Shown here: positions 44,141-52,210 of the stretch, piece after piece
Layout of the letters: the number at the start of each line of letters is the position of its first letter
Position numbering within the stretch: position 1 is the first letter of the stretch
NCBI GenBank assembly: GCA_039795165.1
Contig: JBDKER010000017.1
Span: forward strand, 32,231-96,230
Length of the DNA: 64,000 nucleotides
From: V1-33 sp039795165
Lineage (GTDB): Bacteria > Verrucomicrobiota > Verrucomicrobiia > Verrucomicrobiales > V1-33
Reading direction: 5' to 3'
The notes under the pieces: generated by a model
Seen by the model: only the letters and a program-made list of their open reading frames with translations
What the model was told of the DNA's origin: nothing
Databases searched by the model: none
Position numbers and translations under genes: made by a program

Positions 44141-44214
44141 GCGGGCATAGCTTAATGGTAAAGTTCCAGCCTTCCAAGCTGGCCATGCGGGTTCGATTCC
44201 CGCTGCCCGCTCCA
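44141..44214 (+). tRNA. tRNA-Gly (anticodon TCC)
   Basis: The 74-base cloverleaf is complete. Its acceptor stem is GCGGGCA/TGCCCGC and the D arm lies in ATAGCTTAATGGTAAA. The anticodon stem CCAGC/GCTGG has loop CTTCCAA, giving TCC at 44173-44175. The T arm is GCGGG-TTCGATT-CCCGC, and CCA is encoded at 44212-44214. Confidence 0.97.
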
Positions 44215-44357
44215 CTCCGCAACCCGCAGAAATCACGCGAACTGCGCATCTCCCGGGATAGGCGTCCGCCCCGCTGAGGAAAGCCCCCAAGCCAAATCCG
44301 GATTTTTCCACCGGCACAGCTCCGGGACGCAAAATGCAAACACGGGGATAAAAATTC

Positions 44358-44386
44358 TTGCCAGCCCTGTTTTCCAGGCCCATAGT
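44358..44386 (+). promoter_or_regulatory. Candidate sigma-70 promoter of the barrel gene at 44424
   Basis: TTGCCA (44358-44363, 5 of 6 to consensus) and CATAGT (44381-44386, 4 of 6) are separated by 17 bases. The predicted transcript start near 44393 leaves a leader of about 31 bases. The surrounding sequence is unusually AT-rich for this genome. Confidence 0.45.
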
Positions 44387-44423
44387 CCAGTAGTCTTCCC
44401 GAAAAAGCTTTCATTTTTTCTGC

Positions 44424-45611
44424 ATGAATAAAAAACTGAGTCTCCTGACCGCCGCGGCCACCATCGGGTTCGCGTCCTCTGCATCAGCGCAAGGTCTCCT
44501 CAATATCGGTCGGCTCGACGATTTTGACCGCAGCGTTCCCCTTGCCTTCACCGTCGGTCTCTCCGCTGGCTACGACAGCAACCCGAACTCCAGCTCCTTC
44601 AACGAGCAAGCCAGTTCCTTCATCGGAGCCAACATCGGCCTTGACTACAATACCGGAGACCGCCGCACCGCCTACAACTACGGCCTCGTCTACTCTCCCC
44701 TCTATTACTTCGACGCCCCCTACGGTCAAGACGACTACCTTCACAACGTCCGCGGCAGCTTCAACTGGCGCCACCGCGTCAATCCGCGCCTGACGCTCAG
44801 CAATTCGGCCTACCTCGCCTACGAAGTTGAACCCAACTTCGGTATCGGTGCCTCCGTGGCCCGCCGAAATGCCAATTATCTCTACGGGTACGAAAGCTTC
44901 GCCGTCACCTATGCATGGACCCGACGCCTCTCGACCGTCACCAGCTACACCCTCTACGGAGTGGAGTACGATTCCGATGACCTTCAGGGGGAAAACATGT
45001 TCTCCCACACGTTCGCCAACGAGTTCCGCTATGCATGGAGCCGCGTCGACACCCTCGCCCTGACCTATCGCCTCCAGATCGGTGAGTACGACAATGGCAT
45101 CGGCGACTTCACCTCGCACTACCTCCTCGCTGGTCTCGACCACAAGTTCGGTCCGCGTACGCTCGGATCGTTCCGCGCCGGTGCCGAAATCCGCGACCGC
45201 GATAATTTTGGAACGGACACCCTCCCGTACTTCGAAGGTGCCTTCAGCTACTCGGTGTCCCGCAAAACTGACCTCCGCTGGTACACCCGTATCGGCATGG
45301 AAAACACCGACGTCGGTGCTTTTGGCGACCGCTACAGCTACCGTACCGGCCTCACCGCCAATCACCGCTTCACTACCCGCCTCGCCGGTAACGCTGGTCT
45401 GCACTATATCCACGATGAGTTCGACCGCGCCCCGGAAAATGCTCAGGCTTTTGACGAAGATGTCTTCGCCCTCAGCCTGGGCGTCGATTACGCTCTCTAC
45501 CGCAACGTGACCGCCAATGCAGGCTACTCGTTCACGATGAGCGACAGTGGCAGCGAGTTCCGCGACTTCGACCGCCACCTCTTCTCGGTCGGTGTCGGTG
45601 CGCGCTTCTGA
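44424..45611 (+). CDS. Outer-membrane beta-barrel protein of the polysaccharide export locus
   Basis: The 395-residue protein has a signal peptide (LLTAAATIGFASSASAQ). The rest is repeated amphipathic strands of 9-11 residues rich in Tyr, Asp and Arg (for example FTVGLSAGYDSNPN, YNYGLVYSPLYYFDAP, VGVGARF). It ends in RF, a usual barrel-assembly signal. It matches the general pattern of OprB/Wzi-like outer membrane barrels found beside exopolysaccharide genes, but no family is assigned with certainty. It has its own candidate promoter at 44358 and a strong terminator at 45649, so it is transcribed apart from the kinase gene that follows. The position next to BY-kinase and Wza-like genes suggests a role in polysaccharide secretion. 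Confidence 0.65.
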   Translation: MNKKLSLLTAAATIGFASSASAQGLLNIGRLDDFDRSVPLAFTVGLSAGYDSNPNSSSFNEQASSFIGANIGLDYNTGDRRTAYNYGLVYSPLYYFDAPYGQDDYLHNVRGSFNWRHRVNPRLTLSNSAYLAYEVEPNFGIGASVARRNANYLYGYESFAVTYAWTRRLSTVTSYTLYGVEYDSDDLQGENMFSHTFANEFRYAWSRVDTLALTYRLQIGEYDNGIGDFTSHYLLAGLDHKFGPRTLGSFRAGAEIRDRDNFGTDTLPYFEGAFSYSVSRKTDLRWYTRIGMENTDVGAFGDRYSYRTGLTANHRFTTRLAGNAGLHYIHDEFDRAPENAQAFDEDVFALSLGVDYALYRNVTANAGYSFTMSDSGSEFRDFDRHLFSVGVGARF

Positions 45612-45648
45612 TACCTTCTGATGCTTCCTCTGCGAAGCAGAAATTCAC

Positions 45649-45690
45649 AACCCCCACAGCGAAATAAGCAGCGCTGTGGGGGTTTTTTTC
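45649..45690 (+). terminator. Strong rho-independent terminator
   Basis: A perfect 13-base-pair stem AACCCCCACAGCG/CGCTGTGGGGGTT (45649-45661 with 45672-45684) with a 10-base loop is followed by a T-run. It begins 37 bases after the barrel gene's stop. Confidence 0.9.
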
Positions 45691-45705
45691 TCTGCGGGGA
45701 AATCC

Positions 45706-45733
45706 TTGCCGATCCAAAGCATTTCGCTATAAT
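45706..45733 (+). promoter_or_regulatory. Candidate sigma-70 promoter of the BY-kinase gene
   Basis: TTGCCG (45706-45711) and a perfect TATAAT (45728-45733) are separated by 16 bases. The expected transcript start is within one or two bases of the ATG at 45742, so the message would be leaderless or would start translation at ATG 45769. Confidence 0.6.
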
Positions 45734-45741
45734 CACGAATC

Positions 45742-47928
45742 ATGAGAGAGCAGCTGAACGACTCCAAGATGCACGCCCTGGATTACTGGCAGGTGATCCG
45801 CAACCGCTGGGGCGTCATCCTCCTGACGTTTTTCCTGATCTCGCTGGCCTGCCTTGTCATCATCGCCCTGCTCGACCGCAAATACCAGAGCACGACCCGA
45901 TTCCGCGTTCAGCTCAGCTCGGCCATGAATGCGTTCAACACGAACGCCATCAGCGAGCGCAGTGCCTACTCCGGCAACTGGCTGGAAACGGAATTCAAAA
46001 CCGTCACCTCCCACGAGAACCTCAGCCTCGTCGTTAAACAACTCAACCTCGACCAGACATGGAGCACTCCGTTCGATGAAGCGATCGGCAAGCTCGAGAA
46101 GATGATCGAGACGGAAACGGAGCGGGGCACGGAAATCATGACCGTGATCGTTTCGAGCACCAAGCGCGACGAAGCAGCGGCCATTGCCAATGCGGTCCGC
46201 GATGCCTACGATTCCAAGCGGAAGGAAGGGGAAGCCGAGAAAATCCGCCGGATGACCCAGACTCTCGAAGCGAAGATCAAGTCGCAGGAAAATGTTCTCG
46301 AGGCCGCTCAGATGGCCATGAATGAAGTGGCCCGGAAATATGGAATCGTGGACCGCAGCTTCCTCGGCGGTCAGGGCCTGAGTCCGGTGGTGACCACGAA
46401 GCCCGAAGAATATGCAGAGAGCGTCCGCAGCCAGAACGTCCTCGAGCAGCAGGTGATCCGCCTCAAGTCACAGCTGGAAAGTCTCATCAATCTGCAAGGC
46501 GACGGACTGATTGCCAACGCCGCCTCTCTTGACGTCCAGAATGACACGATCCGGACTCTCTACCCCGAGTACCAGAAGTCGATCATTGAACTATCCCGCC
46601 TCCTGAACAGTGGATTCGGAAAGAATCACCCTAAGATCCGCGGCCTCCAGGAATCGATCATCACCACCCGGAAAACACTGGAGACGGCCGTCACCGGCTT
46701 CAAGGACAGCCTGAAGGTACAGATCACACAGGCGGAACAGATGCTCGCCAAGGGGCTGGAACTCACGGAAACGAAGAAGACGGACACCGTGGAGGAACGG
46801 GTCAAGAACAGCGAGTACGCGACTGCCAAGACGAACTTTGAAATGCAGCGCCAGCTCCTGCAGGAAGTCAAGGAGCACGCCATGAAGACGGCGGTCGACG
46901 AAGAAGTGCCCCGGAAGCCCATTGAGGTCCTCCAAGTGGCCACTCCGGAAGCCCGGCCATCGAAGCCGAATGTCATGCTCCTACTTTCGATCGGGGCTGG
47001 TCTCGGTCTCGTGCTCGGCCTGCTGCTTGCCTTCTTCCTGGAATACCTCGACACCAGCGTGAAGTCGCTCGACGATGTGGAGCGCTACCTCGGGGTTCCG
47101 GTGCTTGCGGTCATTCCCAAGGATGTCGGCGTTCTCCACAAGCAGAGCGGTCTCAGCCCGGACGCGGAGGCGTACCGGATTCTCCGTACGAATATCGAAT
47201 TTAACCGCCGCAGCGCCGATGCCAATGCGATCACGGTGGTCTCCGGGGGAGCCGGTGAAGGGAAATCCACTACGCTGGTCAACCTCGCCTATATCTGCGC
47301 GCAGGGTGGCTACAACACGCTCATGATCGACGGTGACCTTCGTCGCCCGAAGCTGCATACTTTCTTCGATATCAACAACTCGGTCGGTCTTACGAATTAC
47401 CTCACGACGGCGCTCATGCTGGAGGATGTCATTCTCCAGACGCCAGTCGAGAATCTGTATTTCATGCCGTCGGGCATCCTGCCGGCTGACGCGGCGGGCA
47501 TTCTCAATAGCCGCCGGATGTCGGAACTCATTGCCGACGTCAAGAACCGCTTCGATCTCGTTCTGATCGACTCGCCTCCGATTCTCGGCGTTTCGGATGC
47601 TTCCGTGCTGGCCTCGGAAGTCGATCTCACGATCATTGTGATTCAGCACCGCAAGCTGCCGCGCAGCATGCTGCTCCGCGTGAAGCAGGCCATTGAGAAC
47701 GTCGGTGGCAACCTCCTCGGGGTCGTCCTCAACAATGTCGATGTGCGCAGCGACAGTCAGTACCAGTACTACACGAGCTACTACACGTACTACTCGCCGA
47801 CGAACACGGATGGCCGATCCAAGCAGCGCGGTGCCGCGGCTGGTCAGTCTGGATCGAAGGCGGCGCAGCGTCCTGCTCCGGCCACCACGAAGGCTGCTCC
47901 CGGCCGCGGAGAAGCCGAGGACTATTGA
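45742..47928 (+). CDS. Polysaccharide chain-length regulator and tyrosine autokinase (Wzz/BY-kinase fusion, Wzc-like)
   Basis: The 728-residue protein is a classic Wzc-like fusion. A Wzz domain spans about residues 10-400, bounded by transmembrane helices at 19-43 (VILLTFFLISLACLVIIALL) and 410-432, with a periplasmic coiled coil between. The cytoplasmic kinase part has Walker A GGAGEGKST (residue 503), Walker A-prime LMIDGDLRRPK (528) and Walker B LVLIDSPPILG (606). A C-terminal tyrosine cluster YQYYTSYYTYY (about 674-686) is the autophosphorylation site in this family. It controls polymer length and export with a Wza-type channel, here encoded next. The promoter TATAAT ends 8 bases before the first ATG; a start at ATG 45769 (MHALDYWQVI) is an alternative. 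Confidence 0.93.
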   Translation: MREQLNDSKMHALDYWQVIRNRWGVILLTFFLISLACLVIIALLDRKYQSTTRFRVQLSSAMNAFNTNAISERSAYSGNWLETEFKTVTSHENLSLVVKQLNLDQTWSTPFDEAIGKLEKMIETETERGTEIMTVIVSSTKRDEAAAIANAVRDAYDSKRKEGEAEKIRRMTQTLEAKIKSQENVLEAAQMAMNEVARKYGIVDRSFLGGQGLSPVVTTKPEEYAESVRSQNVLEQQVIRLKSQLESLINLQGDGLIANAASLDVQNDTIRTLYPEYQKSIIELSRLLNSGFGKNHPKIRGLQESIITTRKTLETAVTGFKDSLKVQITQAEQMLAKGLELTETKKTDTVEERVKNSEYATAKTNFEMQRQLLQEVKEHAMKTAVDEEVPRKPIEVLQVATPEARPSKPNVMLLLSIGAGLGLVLGLLLAFFLEYLDTSVKSLDDVERYLGVPVLAVIPKDVGVLHKQSGLSPDAEAYRILRTNIEFNRRSADANAITVVSGGAGEGKSTTLVNLAYICAQGGYNTLMIDGDLRRPKLHTFFDINNSVGLTNYLTTALMLEDVILQTPVENLYFMPSGILPADAAGILNSRRMSELIADVKNRFDLVLIDSPPILGVSDASVLASEVDLTIIVIQHRKLPRSMLLRVKQAIENVGGNLLGVVLNNVDVRSDSQYQYYTSYYTYYSPTNTDGRSKQRGAAAGQSGSKAAQRPAPATTKAAPGRGEAEDY

Positions 47929-47986
47929 TCAGCCGGCAACTTCTCCCAACTGTCCGCCAACCTCCCGAACCGACCGATATTTTGCC

Positions 47987-48550
47987 ATGAAGACCCTCAT
48001 TCAATGCCTCCTCATGCTGGTCGCCATCTGTGCGGCCCCGCTGGCTTCCGCTCAGACGAAGCTCAAGGCGACGGATCCGATCCAGGTGGAACTGAAGGCT
48101 CCCGTCGAGGATGCGGCGGTGGTCAGCACGAGCTATACGATTTCCGAGCGAGGCACCATCAAGGTCCCGCATCTCGATCAGGAAATCATGGCTGCCGGGT
48201 TCACGACGAGCGAACTCAGCCGGAAGATCGAGGCGGCCTATAAGGCAGCGGACATCTATACGAATCCCACCATTGTGGTGAACATGCAGAACCCGACGAC
48301 CTACGTTCCTCACGTGGTCAACGTGGGCGGCGAGGTGCGGAATCCGGGGGAAGTTCCCCTGCGCGAGAACATGCGGCTCTTCCAGGCGATCACGCGTTCG
48401 GGTGGTTTTACGGAATTCGCGAAGGTCCGCGAGATCAAACTGGTCCGGGGCAACAAGGAAACCCGCTACGATCTCCGCAACATCAAGCCTGACGGTTCCA
48501 ACAACCCGCTCCTCATGGATGGGGATCAGATTGTCGTGCCGCAGGGCTGA
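47987..48550 (+). CDS. Polysaccharide export protein (Wza-like, SLBB domain)
   Basis: The 187-residue exported protein has a signal peptide (LLMLVAICAAPLASAQ). A Poly_export domain follows (about residues 28-105: TSYTISERGTIKVPHLDQEI, FTTSELSRKIEAAYK, TNPTIVVNMQN). An SLBB-type domain comes next (HVVNVGGEVRNPGEVPLREN, AITRSGGFTEFA, GDQIVVPQG). It is shorter than E. coli Wza (about 380 residues) and lacks a lipobox and the C-terminal amphipathic helix, so another outer-membrane component, perhaps the barrel at 44424, may complete the channel. It is 58 bases after the BY-kinase gene and probably co-transcribed. Confidence 0.88.
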   Translation: MKTLIQCLLMLVAICAAPLASAQTKLKATDPIQVELKAPVEDAAVVSTSYTISERGTIKVPHLDQEIMAAGFTTSELSRKIEAAYKAADIYTNPTIVVNMQNPTTYVPHVVNVGGEVRNPGEVPLRENMRLFQAITRSGGFTEFAKVREIKLVRGNKETRYDLRNIKPDGSNNPLLMDGDQIVVPQG

Positions 48551-48575
48551 GTGCCTGACTGCGGTGTGGTGATGA

Positions 48576-49898
48576 TCAGCTGTCTCCGGTACGGCGGAGG
48601 ACGTCTTGGCGCTGGAAGAAGCGGCGGCGGCGTTCTTCGATGAAACCGCTGTCGTAGATTCTGCGGCCGAGATCGCGGAAGCCGTTCTCCAGTTCTGCGA
48701 TGGACATGCGGGCGGGCTGATAATTTACGTCGAAAAGGGTGCACTGGTCCCATGCCTCCGGGGTCAGGATCCGTCCGCTCTGCTCGAGGCGGTCGTACAG
48801 GGGAGCATTGGGAAAGGCAGTCATCACGGTGATCTGAACTTCGTAGAGACCAGTGGCTTTGACGAATTCGAAGACGCGGTCGAAGCAGGTGGTGTCATGA
48901 TGGTCGAGTCCGAGGACGAAGCATCCATTGACGGTGATGCCGGCGTCCTGGATGCGGTCGATGGCTTCGGCGTAGCGGTTGGCCTGGTGCATTTTCCAGT
49001 TGGCCTTGTGTTCGACGCCATTGAGGTCGGCTGCTCCGGGACTTTCGAGTCCGATGAGGATCTGGGCGCAGCCGCTTTCCTTCATGAGGCGGAGCAGTTC
49101 GTCGTCCCATGCCACGGAAACATCGGTTTCCGTGAACCAGCGCAGACCGAGTGGGATCATGGCGCGGCAGAGTTCCCGTCCCCGCTTCCGGTCGGCAAAG
49201 GTGTTGTCGTCAGCGAATTCCAGAAATGGATGAGCCCAGAGCTCGCGGATGGCATTGATTTCGTTCATGACCTTCGGCACGGGCTTGGTCCGGTAGCCGG
49301 GAGCGAGGCGGATGCTGGCTCCGCAGAAATCACAGTTGTAGGGACATCCGCGCTGCGTCTGCACGGTGAGCCGATTGTACCGCGGAATGTCCAGCAGATC
49401 GAACCTCGGCATGGGAGCGTCGGCGAGATTGAAGCGGGTCGGGCGGGCATCGTAACGGGGCTGCAGTTGCCCGGCGAGCAGGTCGCGGCACACGGTCGGC
49501 CAGACGGGTTCGCCTTCCCCGATGACCACGCAGTCGGCATGCCGGAGGGCTTCGTCCGGCCGTGCGGTCACGTGGAGTCCGCCCATGAGGACCGTGATGC
49601 CGGCAGCCCGGCAGCGGTCGGCCAGCGCGTAGGCCGCGCCAATCTGCGCGGAGAAACTCGAAATGGCGACGGCGTCGAAATCGCCCGGCAGTCCATCGAG
49701 TTGCTGGATGTCGGACACTTCCACATAGCTCGTCTGGATTTCCGGCGGCGTCATGCCGGCCAGTGTGAGCAATCCGAGACTTGGAAGCGACGCAATCACT
49801 TTGCTGCGTTCCACGAAACCGGGAAGGGTCAGTCCGATGGCGAGCAGTTCTTCATTCCGGCAGCGGACGCCGGACATGGCGATGAATCCTAGTCTCAT
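48576..49898 (-). CDS. B12-binding domain radical SAM protein
   Basis: The 440-residue protein has an N-terminal cobalamin-binding-like Rossmann part (about residues 35-140: GLLTLAGMTPPE, DAVAISSFSAQIGAAYALA, ITVLMGGLHVTARP, VIGEGEPVWP). A radical SAM barrel follows, with RGCPYNCDFCGAS (CxxxCxxC, about residues 180-190), EFADDNTFADRKRG and GLESPGAADLNG. A C-terminal DUF4070-like tail ends the protein. Such enzymes perform methylations or other radical chemistry on unreactive carbons. It is the last gene of a minus-strand set with an acyl carrier protein, a ketosynthase and a membrane protein (21-base gap to the last), which suggests a lipid or polyketide-like substrate. The exact reaction is unknown. 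Confidence 0.85.
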   Translation of the reverse strand: MRLGFIAMSGVRCRNEELLAIGLTLPGFVERSKVIASLPSLGLLTLAGMTPPEIQTSYVEVSDIQQLDGLPGDFDAVAISSFSAQIGAAYALADRCRAAGITVLMGGLHVTARPDEALRHADCVVIGEGEPVWPTVCRDLLAGQLQPRYDARPTRFNLADAPMPRFDLLDIPRYNRLTVQTQRGCPYNCDFCGASIRLAPGYRTKPVPKVMNEINAIRELWAHPFLEFADDNTFADRKRGRELCRAMIPLGLRWFTETDVSVAWDDELLRLMKESGCAQILIGLESPGAADLNGVEHKANWKMHQANRYAEAIDRIQDAGITVNGCFVLGLDHHDTTCFDRVFEFVKATGLYEVQITVMTAFPNAPLYDRLEQSGRILTPEAWDQCTLFDVNYQPARMSIAELENGFRDLGRRIYDSGFIEERRRRFFQRQDVLRRTGDS

Positions 49899-49919
49899 GG
49901 GTGGGGGAGGTGGGAGGGT

Positions 49920-50333
49920 TCAGTTCCACGCGGCGAGCGTCAGGAGAATGCCAGCCGACACGGAGATGACCGGTATGGGAAACAGGTGGCGCAGGGGTTG
50001 TTTCCACGCGGCCAGAAAGCAGCAGAGCGGCATGGTCACTGCTCCGCAGATGAAGGACCAGCCTGCCAGCTGCGCCATGCCCGGATCGAGGCGCACCGCA
50101 TGATTCGTGAACGCAAAGGTCGCATTCACGAGGGCGAGTCCGAAGAACGAGATGTGACCGAGCCTTGTGAGCCTCCGACGCCAGCTCTGATAGCCACCCA
50201 TGAAGTCCTCACGGGCGAAGAACAGTCCGATGATGGCTCCGCTGAGCACGCCGGCGAGCATGCCTGCCCAGACGGCGCGCAGCATGAATGCAGTGAGTGC
50301 GTAGGTTTCGGGCGCGTGGGTGGATTCAGGCAT
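49920..50333 (-). CDS. Four-helix membrane protein in the ACP/ketosynthase operon
   Basis: The 137-residue protein has four predicted transmembrane segments: AVWAGMLAGVLSGAIIGLFF, SFFGLALVNATFAF, GWSFICGAVTMPLCCFLAAW and VISVSAGILLTLAAW. No family is recognised. The start overlaps the 3-prime end of the ketosynthase gene by 8 bases, and the radical SAM gene follows after 21 bases, so it belongs to the same operon. A role in handling a lipid product at the membrane is a guess from context. Confidence 0.65.
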   Translation of the reverse strand: MPESTHAPETYALTAFMLRAVWAGMLAGVLSGAIIGLFFAREDFMGGYQSWRRRLTRLGHISFFGLALVNATFAFTNHAVRLDPGMAQLAGWSFICGAVTMPLCCFLAAWKQPLRHLFPIPVISVSAGILLTLAAWN

Positions 50334-51579
50334 GAGAAAAAATCATGGCAACATTGGCTCCGCCGAAGCCGCTGTTCAGGTTCATGGCAAAGCCCGGCGG
50401 CTGCTGGACGGTCTGGCGGGGGAAATGGAGCCCGGTTCCTTCGGCAAGTGGATCCGCGAGGTGGGCCTGGCCCGGGATGAATCCATGGCGCAGGGCCAGC
50501 ACGCAGATGGCGGCTTCCAGGGTGCCGGCCATGGAAAGCGTGTGACCAGTCAGTGCCTTGGTACTGGAAATCGCTGGCGCCGCATTTCCCAGAAAGCGCC
50601 GCAGAGCGAGCGCTTCGGCGGCATCGCCCGCGACAGTCCCGGGAGCGTGGGCATTCACATAACCAAGATCCTGTGGTGTGATGGCGGCGTCGGTCATGGC
50701 CAGCCGCACGGCCTGTTCCAATCCGGCTCCTTGCGGATGCGGGGCCGCTGGGTGAAAGCCGTCAGAGGCCTGACCCCAGCCGCGCAGGAAGGCCAGTGGC
50801 TTCACACCTCGCGCGGCCGCGGCGTCGGCGGATTCCAGAATCATCACGGCGGCCCCGCCGGAAGCAGCGAATCCATTGCGCTCCCGGTCGAATGGCCGCA
50901 CGGCCTTCACGGGATCTGCTGCCGTGCTCAGTGCACCCATGGCATGAAAGGGCATGGCGCTTTCCAAGGACAGATCCTCGGCTCCGACCACGACGATGCG
51001 GTCCTGCCGCCCGAGCCGGATGGCGTCGGCCGCGTAGCCGAGTGCGTGTGCCGAGGAAGCGCAGGCAGAGACGAAGCCGCAGGATTCTCCTCGGATTCCG
51101 AGCATCGCTGCAAGATGGAAGCTGAGGGTGCCTGCGATGCTGCTGACGACGCCGAGCGGATGACCGCGCCGCCAGCCGGTGCGGGCCATGGCGCTGAGGT
51201 GCTGCAGGGTCAGCCGATGCGATCCACCCGACGCAGTATACAGCCCGCAGCGGCCGTCGCCACAGTCTCCCATGGAAAGTCCGGCTTCGCTTAGCGCTTC
51301 ATGCAGCGCGGCCATTGCATACAGCCCATGCGGTGGCATTCCGCGCACCAGCGATGGATCGATGCCCGCATTATCGGGCCACTGCCAGCCTGCGGAGTCG
51401 GCTGCCGTCAGATCATAGCCATCCACAGGCCCTGCTACCTTCACGGGCAGGTCCGTGCCGGGCAGGGGATCCCATGGCCGGATGCCCGTACGGAGTTCCT
51501 GCAGGGCTGCCAGTACGGCTGTGCTGCCCGAGCCAATGCTCGTAACCAGCCCCAGCCCGCTGACTACCACCGCCCTCAT
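50326..51579 (-). CDS. Beta-ketoacyl-ACP synthase (FabF-like ketosynthase)
   Basis: The 417-residue enzyme has the thiolase-fold ketosynthase layout and the full C-H-H triad: Cys in GFVSACASSAHALG (about residue 169), His in NAHAPGTVAGDAAE (about 306) and His in KALTGHTLSMAG (about 340). The usual NAHGTST motif is changed to NAHAPGT, so it is a divergent member rather than housekeeping FabF. The glycine-rich C-terminus NLNSGFGGANVAMIF is typical. It elongates an acyl-ACP by decarboxylative condensation with malonyl-ACP. It overlaps the acyl carrier protein gene by 4 bases. An orphan ketosynthase and ACP beside a radical SAM enzyme suggest a specialised fatty-acid or polyene-like product. Confidence 0.88.
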   Translation of the reverse strand: MRAVVVSGLGLVTSIGSGSTAVLAALQELRTGIRPWDPLPGTDLPVKVAGPVDGYDLTAADSAGWQWPDNAGIDPSLVRGMPPHGLYAMAALHEALSEAGLSMGDCGDGRCGLYTASGGSHRLTLQHLSAMARTGWRRGHPLGVVSSIAGTLSFHLAAMLGIRGESCGFVSACASSAHALGYAADAIRLGRQDRIVVVGAEDLSLESAMPFHAMGALSTAADPVKAVRPFDRERNGFAASGGAAVMILESADAAAARGVKPLAFLRGWGQASDGFHPAAPHPQGAGLEQAVRLAMTDAAITPQDLGYVNAHAPGTVAGDAAEALALRRFLGNAAPAISSTKALTGHTLSMAGTLEAAICVLALRHGFIPGQAHLADPLAEGTGLHFPRQTVQQPPGFAMNLNSGFGGANVAMIFSHA

Positions 51580-51947
51580 GCCGCTTCCTCCAGGCGTGCA
51601 CAGAAGAAGTCGAGCAGATCGCCCACGGTGGCGAGGTTTCCCACTTCCCGCGTTTCCACGGGAATTCCGAGAACATCATCGAGCTTGAAGGCGGCTTCGG
51701 CGAGCGCGAGGGAATCCAGGCCGAGATCCTCGCGCAGCCGGGCGCGGTCCGGCGTGTCGGCAAGGGATCGGCGGGCGTGCCGGGGGAGGTAGAAGGCAAG
51801 GGTTGCCAACAGTGCTTCCCGGAGGTCATCGCGGCTGCAGCCATGCTTCAGCTTTACCAGTGCTGCGATGGCCGGAGCCGGAAACCCATGCAGTTCCGTC
51901 CGGATCTCATCGTCGCTGCGCTTGGCAAGGCCTTCCGGAATCTTCAT
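51576..51947 (-). CDS. Acyl carrier protein with an N-terminal extension
   Basis: The 123-residue protein carries an ACP domain in its C-terminal half. The phosphopantetheine attachment motif is LGLDSLALAE with Ser79. The helix before it (DRARLREDLGLDS) and the helices after it (AEAAFKLDDVLGIPV, TVGDLLDFFCARL) fit the fold. Residues 1-55 form an additional helical, histidine- and leucine-rich segment not seen in AcpP (about 78 residues). It is the first gene of the minus-strand operon and overlaps the ketosynthase start by 4 bases, so it probably serves that enzyme. The carried acyl group is unknown. Confidence 0.8.
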   Translation of the reverse strand: MKIPEGLAKRSDDEIRTELHGFPAPAIAALVKLKHGCSRDDLREALLATLAFYLPRHARRSLADTPDRARLREDLGLDSLALAEAAFKLDDVLGIPVETREVGNLATVGDLLDFFCARLEEAA

Positions 51948-52210
51948 GGGGCAATTGTGCTCCCGTCATCCGCCAACCGCCTCATTGGTTCTCCCGTGCC
52001 GTGCATTGAAAAAAACAATGCTGTCTGCCACCGGAATCCCGACCGGACAAAGAGTCTGCCAAATGAATTTGGTCTCAGAGTCTCCGCTCTGGCCGCGACA
52101 CCACTTGCAAGCCCGGTGGAAACAGTTTAGCCAGCCTGAGGATTCTGTAGCGTCGCCAAGGCGTCGGCGGATGTCCATTCCCTGTTTTTAATCCTCAATT
52201 ACCCATCCCC
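51948..52210. other. Divergent intergenic region with a small A-rich hairpin
   Basis: A 6-base-pair inverted repeat GCATTG/CAATGC with an all-A loop lies at about 52003-52021. The region should hold promoters for the ACP operon (minus) and the dehydrogenase (plus). I see no confident -10/-35 pair. Confidence 0.3.

Noticed and set aside
52003..52021. GCATTG/CAATGC hairpin with an A-only loop as a terminator
   Set aside because: The stem is only 6 base pairs, the A/T run is in the loop rather than after the stem, and it lies between divergent genes where no terminator is needed.
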